DNA of 64,000 bases, taken from the NCBI GenBank assembly GCA_000733355.1, contig JNVV01000019.1, positions 477,047 through 541,046 of the forward strand, in the 5' to 3' direction. The translations under genes were made by a program, and so were the position numbers. Under the pieces are notes generated by a model. The model saw only the letters and a list, made by a program, of their open reading frames with translations. It was not told the origin of the DNA and did no database searches. This DNA is from Falciphora oryzae. Taxonomy: Eukaryota > Ascomycota > Sordariomycetes > Magnaporthales > Magnaporthaceae. Shown one piece after another: positions 36,102 through 48,534 of the stretch; the first letter of the stretch is position 1; each line of letters begins with the position of its first letter.

Positions 36102-39100
36102 ACGAGAATAAATAGATTCAACCGCAACACCAAGCAGGCATCATGTTCGATTCGCGATATCTGACCCCCGCCGACTCCCCACAAGGCGTACAGGGAGCCA
36201 ACAACGCCGTCGGCGAGTCGGCGAGGGAGGCGCGGCCAAGGCATAGAGCCTAGAGACTTCCCCACATCTCGGTAATGGGACGAAACATTCGGCAAGTGTG
36301 GTACTGGCCCGCGTACGCCGATATCATCAGCCGCGGATGGGTTCCGCCATCCTGGTAACGGTAGGGGGCGAGGTTTACGACGAGGGTTTACGACACTCTC
36401 CCCAGAGTCCGATTGTTCTCTGGGTCTTTGTCCAAACGTGAAACCGGAATTCTTCTGGAGGGTCGTATTTTCTCGCGGCCTGTATGGAACCCTAAGCCAC
36501 CCATAACTCTGTGAGCCCACCAACCGCGCCGATCAAGGTCAGACACCGAGGAGGGCTAGTTTCCCACACGCGATGACTGATCACATAATTTGTAGTCTGC
36601 ATGGGGAGCTCGCTTATTGATGATATGATGGAGTGGCTGCTGGGCCTTGCATCAGGCTGGGGGCGGGGATTTGAGATTACAGGGGCACCAGGTTGTAAAC
36701 ATGCTCACCGTAAGAAGCATCACAGACTGGACGGCTTGACGCCACGGATACGCGTACAGGGCGGCGAATCGTAGCCTCTCGTCCTCGACAGTGCCGCGGA
36801 ACTGGCACGCGCTTGTGCGGGAAGGCTCAGGGAAGCCGTATGGTGTGTTATGTGTAGAAAACGGCAGGTGATGGCGTTGCGACAAGCCCCGAATAGGTGT
36901 GTACTATGCGCGAATGCCTCTTTAACAACCGGGTGGCTGATGGCGGTTGATCCGGCGCAGACAGATCGACTGGTAGGTTCGTTCTCTGGTAGCTCCGAGC
37001 TGGGAGTGACACTATCACGGTGCTGATTCTCCCCTAGCGCGCAGAAGGTGTCTTCCCCACATGGATGGTGCCCATGCTACCAAGTTCTGAGTTTGTGATT
37101 GCTTTCCTGAGAGGGCGTAGGCCAAGAGAGGCACCGCGCGGGAGACATAAGCAGGCACGAATATACCACACTCCCTCGTTGCGCATTTGCCGGTAGGGGT
37201 GAAAGGGGCACGCTGATGGCACCATCGCGCTCGGCCATAGCCACGGATGAAAGGATGCAAGTTGAAATTGGAGTCTGTCCTAGGCTTCCGGGCTCGCAGG
37301 CCGGGCACCAAAGTAGCTGCCTACGACCTGGGCACACACTGGCGATGCCGAGTTGCCTCGTCGGCGGGGCGCCACCGCCATGATTCCGGGTGGTAACGCC
37401 GTCGCACCGTCAAGGGGCAATGTGAGTTCGGCGCCACTTGATACTATTTTGAGAAAGAAAGAAGGTATAGCGTTGTAGACACACTCCCTTGACGATGGCC
37501 TTGTCCACCGGCACACCACCAGGTCCATGGGTGTTGAAATGTGTGAGCCCCGGCGGCAGTAACTCTTATCTGAATGGTGCCCGGCGCATCGGCCGAGGGT
37601 GGCTTTTGGGGGCTTCTAATACCCTACACGGCCGGGAAATAACCGCCAGGCGGGATGCGTGGCGGCTGACCCCTGGGTATTGTTGCGTCTCCCTCGCAGC
37701 GAGCCGTTCAAAGTGGACGTGAAGCTTGCTGACGGCGTATGCGGGCTGGCTTCTATGCCACAGGCACACGTCAAGTCTAGGTGTCGAAGAATGACGGGAG
37801 TCTCTACATGAGCTGTGCAACGAACCACATGAGCTTCCTCTAGCAGCTGTTCTATGAGAAGATCTCCTGTAAACTTGTAAAAGGCAAGAAGGACTGCGAC
37901 TACATAGGTGACAGCTTGGATCCGCCATCGCAAAAGACACTGGCGTCAGCGACGGGGATGGACGATCGCTGCACCTCGGACCACCATCATCCCTCTCCCT
38001 CATATCCGTACACACCCATTGGGTGTGTCTGGGCAACCCAAGTGGTGAGGGTCAGTAGGCTAGGCATGTGTTACGTTTATGATATACATAGCCACACGTG
38101 ATGCTAGGGGAGCCGCCCAGCGCCCAAGGGATGTGCCGGGGATGGGTCACACAGGGAGGAGTATGCGTCAGGCAGCAGTAAAAAAACGGACGACGGTAAG
38201 GTTATTTTTCCCCAGTCGTTTTCGATTGATTCGACACACGCTCGTGGCTGCAGATGGGGGTGTGTCGCCGAGGAGGACCACGCATGAGAACACAGAACAC
38301 GGCCTCGCAATCCACAGCCTCGATAAGCTGCTCCCTTCGCCGGCTGCTGCTCGGGTGAGTAAGGTGGGTAGGTAGGCAGGCATGTAGACGGATGCAGGAG
38401 ACGATGATGGCGGTACTGGTAGTGGTGTGGTGGCGGCAGGTAGGGAGGCATTCAGGAGACGAGAGAAGAGGGGATGTCTGCTCTGCATTTCTCGAACCAC
38501 TACCCGCGCGCTTCGACTCCCACGCGCCGAGGACCCCCTGAGACTGCGCGCATACGTACTCTGTGCCGGGACACAACCCTGGGCTGTAGTTAACCTGCCC
38601 TCGAGCTGCAGTCAGCACGCTACCTGGGCGGCTGTTTGACCGGGCGACTCTGGGACTGTAGATTTACGAGACAAGGCCCATCAAGCCCCGTCGGCCGGCG
38701 CCCGTGGCGTTCTTTGAATGTCCCAGCTTCGAACCAGCTGCCGGATTTAGTATAACCTCAGCCACGTCCTGATGATACCAGAGGCGTCGGCAGTTGGAAA
38801 GGCATTTCGTCAAGCCTTGAGTTTTTTCTCATTTGATCCATCGATGGGGGACTCGCCCACCCCTCTTTCTCGTCGGCCCCATGGCACAGCCCGACAGCGA
38901 CAAAAACAAAGGTGTCTGCGGGTGAGCCAAATATGGCAACAAGGGGGAGCAGCATGGCATGCACAGGCCTCTGGGGGTTGTACGGACCGACAGACATACG
39001 CTGCTGGTCGCTTTCGCTTTTGTGCCCGACACGGTGCGAGGTCGGGATTCAGTCGTGGAGGCCCTTGCTCTGCTGCTGGCTGCTCGCAGCGGAGTTTGCG

Positions 39101-39888
39101 GAGTGGAGGCAGAGGGCCCACCGGCTGGCTGACAAATGCTCTGACCAAGGTTTTCGTGGCCGTCCGCATCGGCCGACTAACACTAACTCGCGAGGCTTGA
39201 TTCGGTCGGCTGGAGGACGCTGCGCGCTCGACATTGGCGCGTTGTGTTGCAGCGCCAGGAGCAGCATTAGGTCATGGGTGTATATGTGGCCAGGTCATAT
39301 ACAGTGTCTGATCTCGGGCATCTTGGGAGAATCTTAGGAGATGAGCAGAGCCGTTTCTGTGCATGCTTCCTTCGCGATTGCCATCTGCCAGAAACGGACA
39401 TGGTCAGACTCGGGGATAGGGTAACTCCTCGCAGTGCTAGCCTCGCCCAACCTGGACGCAGGCGATGCGTGCAAGGTTACCTAATCGATTTGCACCGAGA
39501 GAGGAGAAGAGCCCCCAGTCCCAGCCACAGTCTTTTTTCGCTGAGCTACTTTTTTTTTTTCTCTGCTTTCTCTCAGGATCCTTCAGTGGGGCTTGGGCAG
39601 TGGGTGAATGATGATGTCTGCGCGGTGGTTGGAGGGGTGGACAGAACCCGGACCTTGGTGGCCCCGTCCGTCGTCCAAGTGCCATCCCGGCTTCGTGCGG
39701 CTTGCTGAATGCTTTGTCACCGGTCCGCGTTATTGATCCATATTTCCGAGGCGCTTGCGTCCCGTCGGCAACGACGGAGTAACTGATGCAATGCCCGCAT
39801 CCTAGCAAGGCATGCCAAGTGAACTTTTACTCGGGCTGCCGGCCGTGTTTGCAATGATGGCTGGGGTAAATTGGGGAGAGCGAGGGAG

Positions 39889-39914
39889 AAAAAAAAAAAA
39901 AAAAAAAAAAAAAA
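39889..39914. repeat. Poly(A) tract, 26 bases
   Basis: Homopolymer about 670 bp upstream of the kapC start codon, after a GAGCGAGGGAG purine run. It may exclude nucleosomes at the promoter (inference). Confidence 0.9.
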
Positions 39915-40581
39915 GGTGGAATTGTACCTACCCGTCTGGGAAGTGGATCAAAGTTGGCTGGGTTTGGGACCACTCAATGCCCGCCCGTGCTAGCCAGCGG
40001 CCGAGTGCTTGCTTCCTGCCTGGAGCTAAATCAAAAGCCGCACGATACGTGCTTCCACAGTCCCGGTCCTGTTCCCTGTCCCAACCCAAAATCGCCGCGC
40101 CATCATCCATCAACCAACGATAAAGCAAACCAAAAATCCGCTCTGGGGCCCTTGTCATCATCAGTCACGGGGCGCCTTGCATCTCTTTGCGATCCGCACC
40201 GATTACCTGAGGTCTCGAGTCTAGCCTTTTTGCTTGCCTGGCGCGTGCCAGCAAAAGCCGCATTGCAACAGAAACCGGACGCAACGTGTGGCATCCGTGC
40301 GACACGGCCCTTGTCTCAGCATCTGTCTGGCCTGCCCGCGCCCGCGCTGCCTCTCGCGAGCGTGCGCGTGGGTGTCACTGGCCGCCCGGCAATAACCCGA
40401 CCTGGCCTGACCTGACCCGGCCTGGCCTGTCACCGTTTCTCCCACTTTCGCTGCTGCAGCCCAGCCGAGCCAGCAGACCACCCCGACCAGAAAAATAAAA
40501 CCAAAACGCGACTGCTGGCCACCCACGGCCACCCACTTCGACCATCGACAACCCCGTGCATGCTGAGTCAGAAGGCAAAAC

Positions 40582-43500
40582 ATGGCCGCGATGCAGGGCA
40601 CTACCACCACCACTGCCACCAGCGGCAGCTCCAACATCGGTACGTTTGCTAATTTTCCAAGTCAATGGCGACTGGTCTTCACCTTGAACTGCTCTTTGCC
40701 CACGTCGTGGCGCCGTTTGGCCTGTCACGCGGTCCGCGCCTCCATCCCGTCTGCCGCCCGCCGGGACTTCCTTCGCCCAGCACCGCTTGTCATCAAGCAT
40801 CGCCAACCATGATAGGCGCCTGTCTTGCTTTGTCACCTTGCGGGGCAAGGCCTCTCTGGGCAGCGCAATCCGGCCAGTCTGCCTCGGTCCTACCTGGGGA
40901 CAAGTGCCCGCTTGACTCCGACCGACTCTATACAGGCCAGCAGCGCGCAACAGCAGAGACATCGACAACAGCCGCAGCAGTGTCGCCGTCTCCTTGGCCG
41001 CCCAGGCGCAAACCCCCTCTTCCTGTTGGGCCGGGTCGCAGGCTGCTAGTCGCATGATGGGGGTGTACTGCCTGGGCTCAGCCAGATCTGACATGTCGGT
41101 TGGTCTGCTCTTCGCTGCGGCTTCAGCGGACGGTGGTGACATTCTGCACTGGCAAGCCGCCGGGAGCATCGCCTACAAGCCCCTCCCCTGGGATCCCACA
41201 CCACTGGCACCTTCTATTGCCCTCCCCACCTGCTCGCCTGCTTGTCTGCCTGTTTATGTATATGTCTGGTTCTTCAGGCCCCAGCGATGCGGCAGCCAGC
41301 CTCCTGCGGCACTGCGGATGGCAGCTGCAGGATGGCCACTCCAAAAGAAAGGCACCCACGGGCTACTAGTCGTAGCTATCTTTGCTCTGTTGATCTCCGC
41401 GCAACTGCCGGCTCTCCTGTCCTCAAACTTTTCCTCGTCTCTTGCCACATGCTCCAGGAACAAGTGCGATGGCTGCCACTCCTGACTGTGTGCCCTTTCC
41501 CTCGCCGTTTCGAGCCTCCCGTCAAATCCACGCCTGCGCCGGCAGCCAAGGAAAGGGAGTCGCCGGGAGCCAGACGTCAGCGCCAGAGAGAGCAGTGCCC
41601 AGCGCATACACACACACCACTTTCACACTCGCACTCACACGCCCCGGGAACCCGATCTTGATACCCCTGTCTCCTCGCCCTCAACTCCCAAACCTTACAC
41701 CCCCGTCACATTCCGTTCTTACATAATAATACTTCCATCGTCCCGGCATCTCATCGCGAGCTTGCTCGTACTTCTCTGTACCTCCCACCGCCCTCCTGCT
41801 CACCTAATTATATCTCGCCCGCTGCGCCCTCCCACCCTCTCCGTTGGCTCTTCCCTGTCTCCCCAGATCAGTGATCACCGCGCCCACGATCACTCTTCCC
41901 GCGGCATTACTTAGTCAACGTTACCTCGCACACCTAATCCACCCTTCACCTCCGCGCCTGCCCGGTCAAGCGCAGAGAGACGCGCTCGCTCTCTCTCACT
42001 CTCCTGCACCATCGCGCTACGCCCAAGTGTCGCACAAGGGCTCACAGTCTGCGAGGCCCCCATTGGGCGTCTTGTTGCCCGGCACATCCGCTGTAGGCCC
42101 GTTATACTACGCTACCTACATGTCCCATGTCCTCTCCCGACCCGACGCTCCATAGACTTACACCCTTGAACGTACGGCCTCTTTATCTGATTCGTCATCC
42201 CCGGCCACACGGCCCCAACCCTGTCAGAAGCCGCGCTTGTTCGAGCTGCAGTCCCGCCTTATAAACAAAATCCAAAAATCAAATCCTTTTTCGGCGTCTG
42301 CTGCCGCGCGAGCTCCCTCCTCAGTCGTTGTCTTGGCTATCGGCCTGTTCACACATAACTCCACCACGGCCTGCATTTCGCCTTCTTCACTTCCCCGCAT
42401 CTGATTTCTTCCTGTGCTCTGTCTTTGTCATTGTGGCGCGCATTGGCAACGGCTTCTTTGCTTGCTTGCCACACTACCTGTCGTCTGGGGATATGCAATT
42501 GCTGACATGAACCCCTCGCCCCTGCAGAGCTAGCCACCCGAGAGCAGCTCGCCGAAGTGCCGATACTAAAAGAGGAAGCGGCCGCAGCTCCGGTCGCCAA
42601 CGGCGTCCCCCAGGACTCGCAACCAGACCCGCTACAGACGGCGCATGGATACAGCTCGTTTCCTGTCATTGCGCCCAACGTCCATAACAACCAGTCGGAC
42701 GCGCACATCCACCCGGACCTAAGGTCGCCTGCACGATACATGGCGACGGCCAACATGATGCCGGTTGTCGCGCCCCAACCTGCGGCCGGGGCTCCGGCGC
42801 CCATGCCTGGCCCTCCGATGCCGCCGCCGCAGGCACCCGGTGCGCAACAGCTACTACCGGGCCCCCCTCCTCCTGACTCTGGGGAACTGACGCCCGATGG
42901 CCGGAAAGCCAAGCGCGAGTTGTCGCAATCAAAGCGCGCCGCCCAGAACAGAGCTGCACAGGTGAGCGACGCCTTCCCACACGTGGTTTCGTTGCGTTTC
43001 CGCAAAGGGTTGGTTTCTGGGGACACCATGTCCCCTTGCCAAGGTGGTTCGTCTAAACGCCCAAGGTTCACTGTCGGTCGGGACGGACCAATCGTCCGAC
43101 TATTTTGCCGGGCGTGGCCAAATCCCTCGATCCATGTCCCTCGCCTTGGACCACCCGGCGCAAAACCGTCTCGTCATTACATCATCCGAGCTCGTCCCAC
43201 CGCGCAATGCTTTACGTAACTTGGCGTGCACTGTGCTGACCAGAGCTGTGTTGTCGTCTGCAGAGGGCTTTCAGGCAACGCAAGGAGGGCTATATCAAGA
43301 AGCTAGAGCAGCAGGTTAGGGACTACACGGAAATCGACAACAGTCTCAAGACTCTCCAATCGGAGAATTACCTCCTGAGGGAGTACGTCATGCAACTGCA
43401 GGCTCGGCTCCTGAGCACCCAAGGAGAGTACCCCCAACCCCCGCCGGGGCTCAGCATCGCGCACCCCCACGGCGCCGCACCCGCACTGCAATCCCCCGGT

Positions 43501-43770
43501 CCGCTGCCTGCGCCCCAGATGACGGCGCCACCCGCGGGCCAGGAGGCTGCATCCTCACTGCCCCCGGTTCCCGGAGCGGGAACTCCCTTAGAACAGGTCG
43601 CCCAGGCTGTCGCGAACCTTGGCCGGGCCGAGCACAACGCCGCAGATGCCTCGGCAACATCCTCATTCACCGATAAGGCATTCAAGCCCGGCGCAATGGA
43701 CGAAGATGCCCGCACCGCCGACGAGATAACACGCCAGCTGCACGACGGACTGCCTGCTTCGGATATGTAG
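40582..43770 (+). CDS. kapC: bZIP transcription factor, AP-1-like kapC
   Basis: Nuclear AP-1-like regulator. Three exons: 40582-40639, 42528-42961 and 43264-43770, giving 332 residues. Exon 1 codes MAAMQGTTTTTATSGSSNI and ends at a GTACGT donor; the phase fits exon 2 (ELATREQLAEVP). Intron 1 is 1,888 bp, far longer than others in the window, and holds its own TATA box. Intron 2 (302 bp) interrupts the basic region between NRAAQ (160-164) and RAFRQRKEGYIKKLEQQ (165-181), a common intron position for this family. The leucine zipper continues through YLLREYVMQLQARLL to about 210. A Pro/Ala-rich linker precedes the bZIP and a disordered tail follows it. Exon 1 is less certain than exons 2 and 3. 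An in-frame ATG at 42740 would give a 242-residue form. Confidence 0.88.
42260..42265 (+). promoter_or_regulatory. TATA box inside kapC intron 1 (candidate second promoter)
   Basis: TATAAA within a run of A-rich DNA, followed by a pyrimidine-rich stretch and located 268 bp before exon 2. The arrangement looks like a fungal core promoter. A transcript starting here would have its first kapC-frame ATG at 42740. Inference from sequence only. Confidence 0.35.
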
Positions 43771-44683
43771 GCCATTCCGTCAACTTGCTCGTCTCTCTTC
43801 TGGAGAGTTAATTCTTGAAAAATCAATCGGCGTTTTTGTGGGGACGGAGTTCGGGTCTTTTTCGATATCTCCAGCTCGAACAAGAGAAGCACTGAGGTCG
43901 GTCGGTCGGTCTAAAGGAGTCCGGATTATACAGTGTAGCTATTCACATTTGCGAACTAGTTTGCTTCTCTTCTCAGCAATGCCTTTCAGGGGCAGATATA
44001 TTCTTGCTTGGTTGTTTTAACCCGATATTTTTCCCTTGTCCTTTTTCTTCGTTCTCTTTCATTTGCCAGCGGTCCTGAGGATGAGCAGCCGTTGACGGGC
44101 CATTGGCGTTGTTCTCCATTGCGTTGATACTTTTTATGTTGCCAAATGGGCAAACAGGGCACCGGTCGTGTTCTCCCAGGCCTTTGGAGAAATCGTGGCT
44201 GGCTTGCACGCGGTATATATTATACACATCATTCACTGGCATCTTCAAGCGCTGACAGGCAATTCCCAGATTCGGACTCCATCCCCAACATTCAGCAACT
44301 CGCCAACAACTCAACCAGGGGCAGGGCCCCGTGGCAACCATCCCATTGGACTTGATCTCAGTGCCTTCGTCGGTCGGTTCCTTCTTGCCTGCCAACACCC
44401 TCTCGGGATACATCAAACCCCGACACGGCACACGCGGATTGAAATGCTGCCTTGTATAAAACGTCATTATGTCCCATCATCCCGCCACGCTTTTGGAGAT
44501 AGTGTACAAACAAAGGTCCCCCAAAGTTATCATTTGGACCTAGACAAAAAAGACCAAGGAAAGAAAGAAAGAAAAAAGGAACAGAAAAGGAAAGAAGACA
44601 AACAGGACGGGCAGAGATAGGGAAACATGCGAATTTTCTTTTTATCTAGGCCCTTTTCTATGTTTCCAGCCGTGTCCAATAGC
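43771..44683. other. Convergent 3' region between kapC and ARP5
   Basis: 913 bp of 3' flanks, with a (GGTC)n run near 43895-43911 and an A/G-rich stretch near 44560-44600. No gene seen. Confidence 0.55.
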
Positions 44684-47173
44684 CTACACGAAGGCGTTAC
44701 CCATGCCGTGTTCCTAAGCAAAGACGTTTGAAATGTTAGCAGGGGGTCACGCAGCGATATTACTAGCCTCTCGAAGACCGACCTTGAGATACTCGGCACC
44801 CCGCTCCTGGTACTCCTCCCTAGTGACGCACGCGGTCTTCCAGGCATCCGACCCAGCCCAGCCGGCGGCGCCGCGCCATGCGTCGAGCAGCGGGTCGGAG
44901 GCGCGGCGGGTGGCCAGGGGCGCGCCGGCGGGCAGGAGGGCGCGGAGGCCGTCGGCGAGGCGGACGTCAAAGTTCTGGAGCAGGGCGAGGCCGCCGGTGA
45001 GGAAGACGTCGCGCAGGAAGGCGTCGCGGTCGGACGCGGACGGCGACAGCAGGCCGGCGAGGCGTTGGGTCAGGATGTCGCCCGCGATCTCGACGAGGCC
45101 GGCCTGGTCGAGCCCCGCGATGGCCGAGGGCTGGAACAGGACCTCGGGGACGCGAATGCGCTCGACGTTGAGGTGGACCTGGTGGCGCTCGGCAGGGGAC
45201 TCCGGGTCGAAGGGCCTGGGCCCGCGGGTGAAGGCGTGCTCGAGGCGCTTGCTCCAGTCGTTCTGAGCCTCGCGCGTGTGCTCGTAAGTGAAGTTGGGGT
45301 CGTGCAGCAGCAGCTCCTGCTCGAGCGCCGCGAGCTGGGCGTCGACGTTCTCCTCGCCGTCCTCGTCATCGCTTCCCTCATCCTTGTTTATGGCGATATG
45401 GCGGTAGACGCCCCAGTCATTGTCGTCGGCACCAAAGTCGTCGTCGTCGCCGCCGCGCCGCCGCTTGCGGGACGAGCCGCCCGCCCCCGCGGCCGGCGCG
45501 TCCGAGGCCAGGTTCGCGATGCTTTTCATGCGCATGACCGAGGCCAGCGTCTTGCGGTTGCCCATGTCCTTCATCAGGTGCTCGCGCTCCTTGATCTTGG
45601 CCAGTACTTCCTGGTGCGCCCGCCGCTTCTCGGCCAGCCAGCCCTCGAGGTCGTTGGTGCGCCGCTCCTCGTCCAGGCGCGCCTCCTCGGCTATGCGCGC
45701 CTTCTCCGCCTCCTTCTCGGCCTTTGCGCGCGCCCGGGCCTCGTGGTTCGACTTCATGAGCTTCTGCTGCCGCTTGGCCTTGATCCCCGCCTCGTCCAGC
45801 TGGTCGTCGGGCACCTCGAGCAGGGAGAAGTCGGGCTCTTCGGCCGCCTCCTCCTCGGCCTCACCGCCGAGATCCTTGGTGCGCGCCTTGCGGATCGTCT
45901 TCTCCAGCTCCCGGATAGTCTTCTCGAGGTGGGCCTCATCCTTGACCTCGGCGTCGTCGAGGATGCGCTTCGTCTCCTTCTTGTTCTGGTCGACCAAGCT
46001 CGACTGGACCTTGCGGTAGTACTCGAGCTCCTGCTCCTTCTTGACCAAACGCTCAAGGCGCATTTTGGCGGCCTGCTCCTGCAGCCTCCTCCCGCTCTCC
46101 TTTTTGCGCTCGGCGATGCGGGCCAGCTCCTCCTCTGACTTCTGGACAACGACCTCTTCGGTGAAGGGGTACTGGATGATGCGCTCACGGTCCTCGAGAC
46201 CTGTCCACTCGAGGCATGTGCTCAGCTCTTGGTCGTAGTCCGTGGAGACGTGGCAGAAGTCGCGGAGCATGTGTTCAGTCTGGGACGAGTTGAGCTTGAC
46301 GTTGCCCAGAAAGTCTCGGTACTTAAGCTTGATGAGCTTCAGCAGGTATTCGGACGCGTGCCAGCCGCCCCAGTTCAGGCGTGTGGCCTGGGATAGCAAT
46401 GCGCGCTGGTTGTACACTGGGATGAGGTGGGTGGCGCTATAGGAGGACGAGACGATCAGGCCTGTGTTGCCCTTGTTGTGTCTATAGGAGAAGAGAGAGT
46501 CGATGCCGTAGGCGACCGATGGTGCGCCGTAGCACTCGAACAGGATCTCGGTCATGGCTGTGCGGGGGAAGAGAGAGTGTGTCAGTCAGTGAACGGACGT
46601 CGTCTTGGCCCAAAGGACATATGCTCTCTGGATAGTCGTACATTTACGCGAATAGGGCAAATTTGCAACGGTCTCTGTCATGACGATGGGCCTGTCTATC
46701 GAGTCGCCCGTGTCATTAAGTCCCAGCTTGATGAAGATGTAGTCGAGGACGTGCTCCATGACGTCCCAATTGCTGATGATGCCGGTGCCGGCCTCGTACG
46801 CGTTCCGGATATGGCCCTTTGCGGTCGTGTCCGAGTAGCAGTCCCAGCCGGCGAAGGAGAAGGTCTTGCCGAGCTTGCGGTCGCGGTACTTAGCCATTAT
46901 GGGCGGCAGCACGAAGCGTGGGTCCTTGTCGAAAGACCAGCCTGCCCTGACGGCCGAGGATCCGCAGTCTATCACGATGGCCGGGGGCGGTGCGGTGCCT
47001 GTCGCGGCCAGCGCGTTGGCGCGCTCGAGGCCGTCGGGCTGGGGCGGCTCGTACTTGTCAAACCTTGCCTCCCGGACGGTGTGTATCGTCGGTTCGGGGA
47101 GCCGCCGCCAGGCTTCTCGCAGCGGCGCATCCGCCATGGCGACGTCGGGCTCGTCGAGGACCATGGGCGCCAT
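44684..47173 (-). CDS. ARP5: Actin-related protein 5 (INO80 complex subunit)
   Basis: Nuclear actin-related protein that, with Ies6, forms a nucleosome-contacting module of the INO80 remodeller (family knowledge). Exons 47173-46642, 46557-44783 and 44713-44684; 778 residues. The actin fold begins with IVIDCGSSAVRAGW and continues with WDVMEHVLDYIF, IVMTETVANLPYSRK and ILFECYGAPSVAYGIDS. The donor GTACGA at 46641 is chosen because it yields YSRKSMTEILFE as in other Arp5 proteins. A long charged coiled coil at about 318-525 is the Arp5-specific insertion. An acidic stretch follows KRRRGGDDDD. The C-terminal actin part includes VFLTGGLALLQNFDVRLADGL. The last exon adds only EHGMGNAFV after a 69 bp intron with a GCTAAC branch. 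The start is the first ATG; the frame is open upstream without another ATG. Confidence 0.95.
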
Positions 47174-47642
47174 CCTGGCTTCGGGGTCGGAGCGGGGCGG
47201 AGAGAAGGGTACGGGTCGGTCGCCTACGAGGTCGGAGGTGGTCGTTGTCACCGAGGAATTCGATGGGTCATTGTTGGGTGAGCAGGCTCTGAGGTTGCCG
47301 AATATTGGTTCGGATTACAAGGTTTGGATTCGCCCGTGGGAACTTTGGTCGTTGAGCGGCGGCCATCGACATGGGGCAGACGGCAGGGAGCTGGAGCTCT
47401 CCGCCAGGCCTAGCGGCATGCAAGGGCCGCCTCAAGCCCAGCGGCCTTGGAGACCCACCCGTTCAGCAACGGCTCAAGTGTGCTTGGCTCCTTGTGCGGC
47501 GTGGTACATTTATGCACTTCATCCCTTACAAAACAAAACAACGTGTCCCGAATACGCCTAGAAATAGATTTATGAAAAGCTCTTGATCATATACTAATAA
47601 AAGGCAATAAAAGGGAAGCCAATGTGTCTTTAGTCGGCCAGT
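47174..47642. other. Short spacer between DAD4 3' end and ARP5 start
   Basis: 469 bp containing the ARP5 promoter and the DAD4 3' UTR, both on the minus strand. Nothing else seen. Confidence 0.55.
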
Positions 47643-48153
47643 TCATGCTGGATCCTTCAGGTTGTCGGTTGCTGAGGAGGGCCGAGGCGATGGAAAGTAT
47701 TAGTCAAGGCACGGCTCCAAGAATCAGAGAGGCAGGAGAAATAAGCCAATACACACCCTCAAGATGGAATAGAACATTGGACTGGTAGTTCTTGAACATC
47801 TGAGCAACCAGCTCGACGTTCATGTTCTGGATGTTGATCTCCTGGTAGGCGCAAGCGAGGCGGTTTAGTCTTCAGATTCCATGTTGAGAGAAAAGAGTGG
47901 GTGTATCATGGACGGCCATACCTGGAGAGACTTGTTCATCACCACGATGGCCTCGTTCAATTTCTCCTGAAGAGCGTTCAGCATTCTGGATCTTGATACT
48001 GGCAGCTTCCTCAGTCGGGTATCGTTTCTTACCACATTGGTGATGATGCGGGATAGCAGCAGGTTCTGCTGATGCTCATGAGGGCTCTCCTGTACTTCAG
48101 TTAGAACACCGCCCGTCATCTTATTGTGCCATATTGGTTGGCCCGCTTACCAT
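47643..48153 (-). CDS. DAD4: DASH/Dam1 complex subunit Dad4
   Basis: Small coiled-coil subunit of the outer-kinetochore DASH ring that couples chromosomes to microtubules (family knowledge). The 72-residue length equals that of the yeast protein. Five exons: 48153-48151, 48089-48033, 47966-47922, 47841-47757 and 47671-47643; introns of 61, 66, 80 and 85 bp. Exon 1 contributes only the ATG, immediately followed by GTAAGC; exon 2 then reads [19 protein letters not shown]. Further exons give [35 protein letters not shown] and the final ATDNLKDPA. Every junction restores a residue string conserved in Dad4. Intron 1 has a CTAAC branch and ACAG acceptor. It lies between ARP5 on the same strand and IES6 on the opposite strand. 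Confidence 0.94.
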
Positions 48154-48534
48154 TTTCGAGGTAGGTTGCCCGCCAAGTGTCCCTTGATGTCCACAGAGAA
48201 GTGACGGGCTGGACTACCAATTGTTGCTGCTGATTTCAAGGCCTTCTTGCGCGCCGTCTGGTACCAGTCCCCTCGTCGATCTCTCTCGAGAACGCGGCGC
48301 GGGGGACAACTCGGGCTAAACAGACAAACGGGCCCCACAACAACCCGCAGACTGGGGTCCGCATGTGCTTATTGGGGCCGACTGACCGCTTATCGGTTAT
48401 CGCATCGCGTAGCTCTGCGCGCGGCACTGGAGGTTCCCAGCCAGGCATTGAGAGTTCCCGTCGCTGGACTCTCGGCGCCGCTCGTCCACCCTCGACGCCG
48501 ACACCCATCACAAACCTCCCCAACCCGCTCGGTC
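48154..48534. other. Divergent promoter region, DAD4 and IES6
   Basis: 381 bp between the two start codons, presumably a shared bidirectional promoter. No TATA box recognised. Confidence 0.5.

Larger units (their letters stand above)
34284..40581. other. Gene-poor region between the PCD gene and kapC
   Basis: 6.3 kb in which I can support no gene. Several minus-strand frames between 36650 and 38040 have protein-like stretches (for example VEDERLRFAALYAYPWRQAV near 36750, and a hydrophobic run near 37900), but they lack ATG starts or joinable splice sites and match no family I know. The right end, about 39900-40581, is probably the kapC promoter and leader, with a 26-base A tract and GC-rich quasi-repeats at 40396-40431. 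No transposon ends, tRNA or array seen. Confidence 0.5.

Noticed and set aside
37616..37933. Minus-strand frame with a hydrophobic N-terminal run, as a possible membrane protein
   Set aside because: Begins at TTG with no ATG, and no convincing splice sites link it to neighbouring frames.
45065..46138. 357-codon plus-strand frame inside ARP5
   Set aside because: Leucine/valine-rich antisense of the charged coiled coil; a typical artefact.
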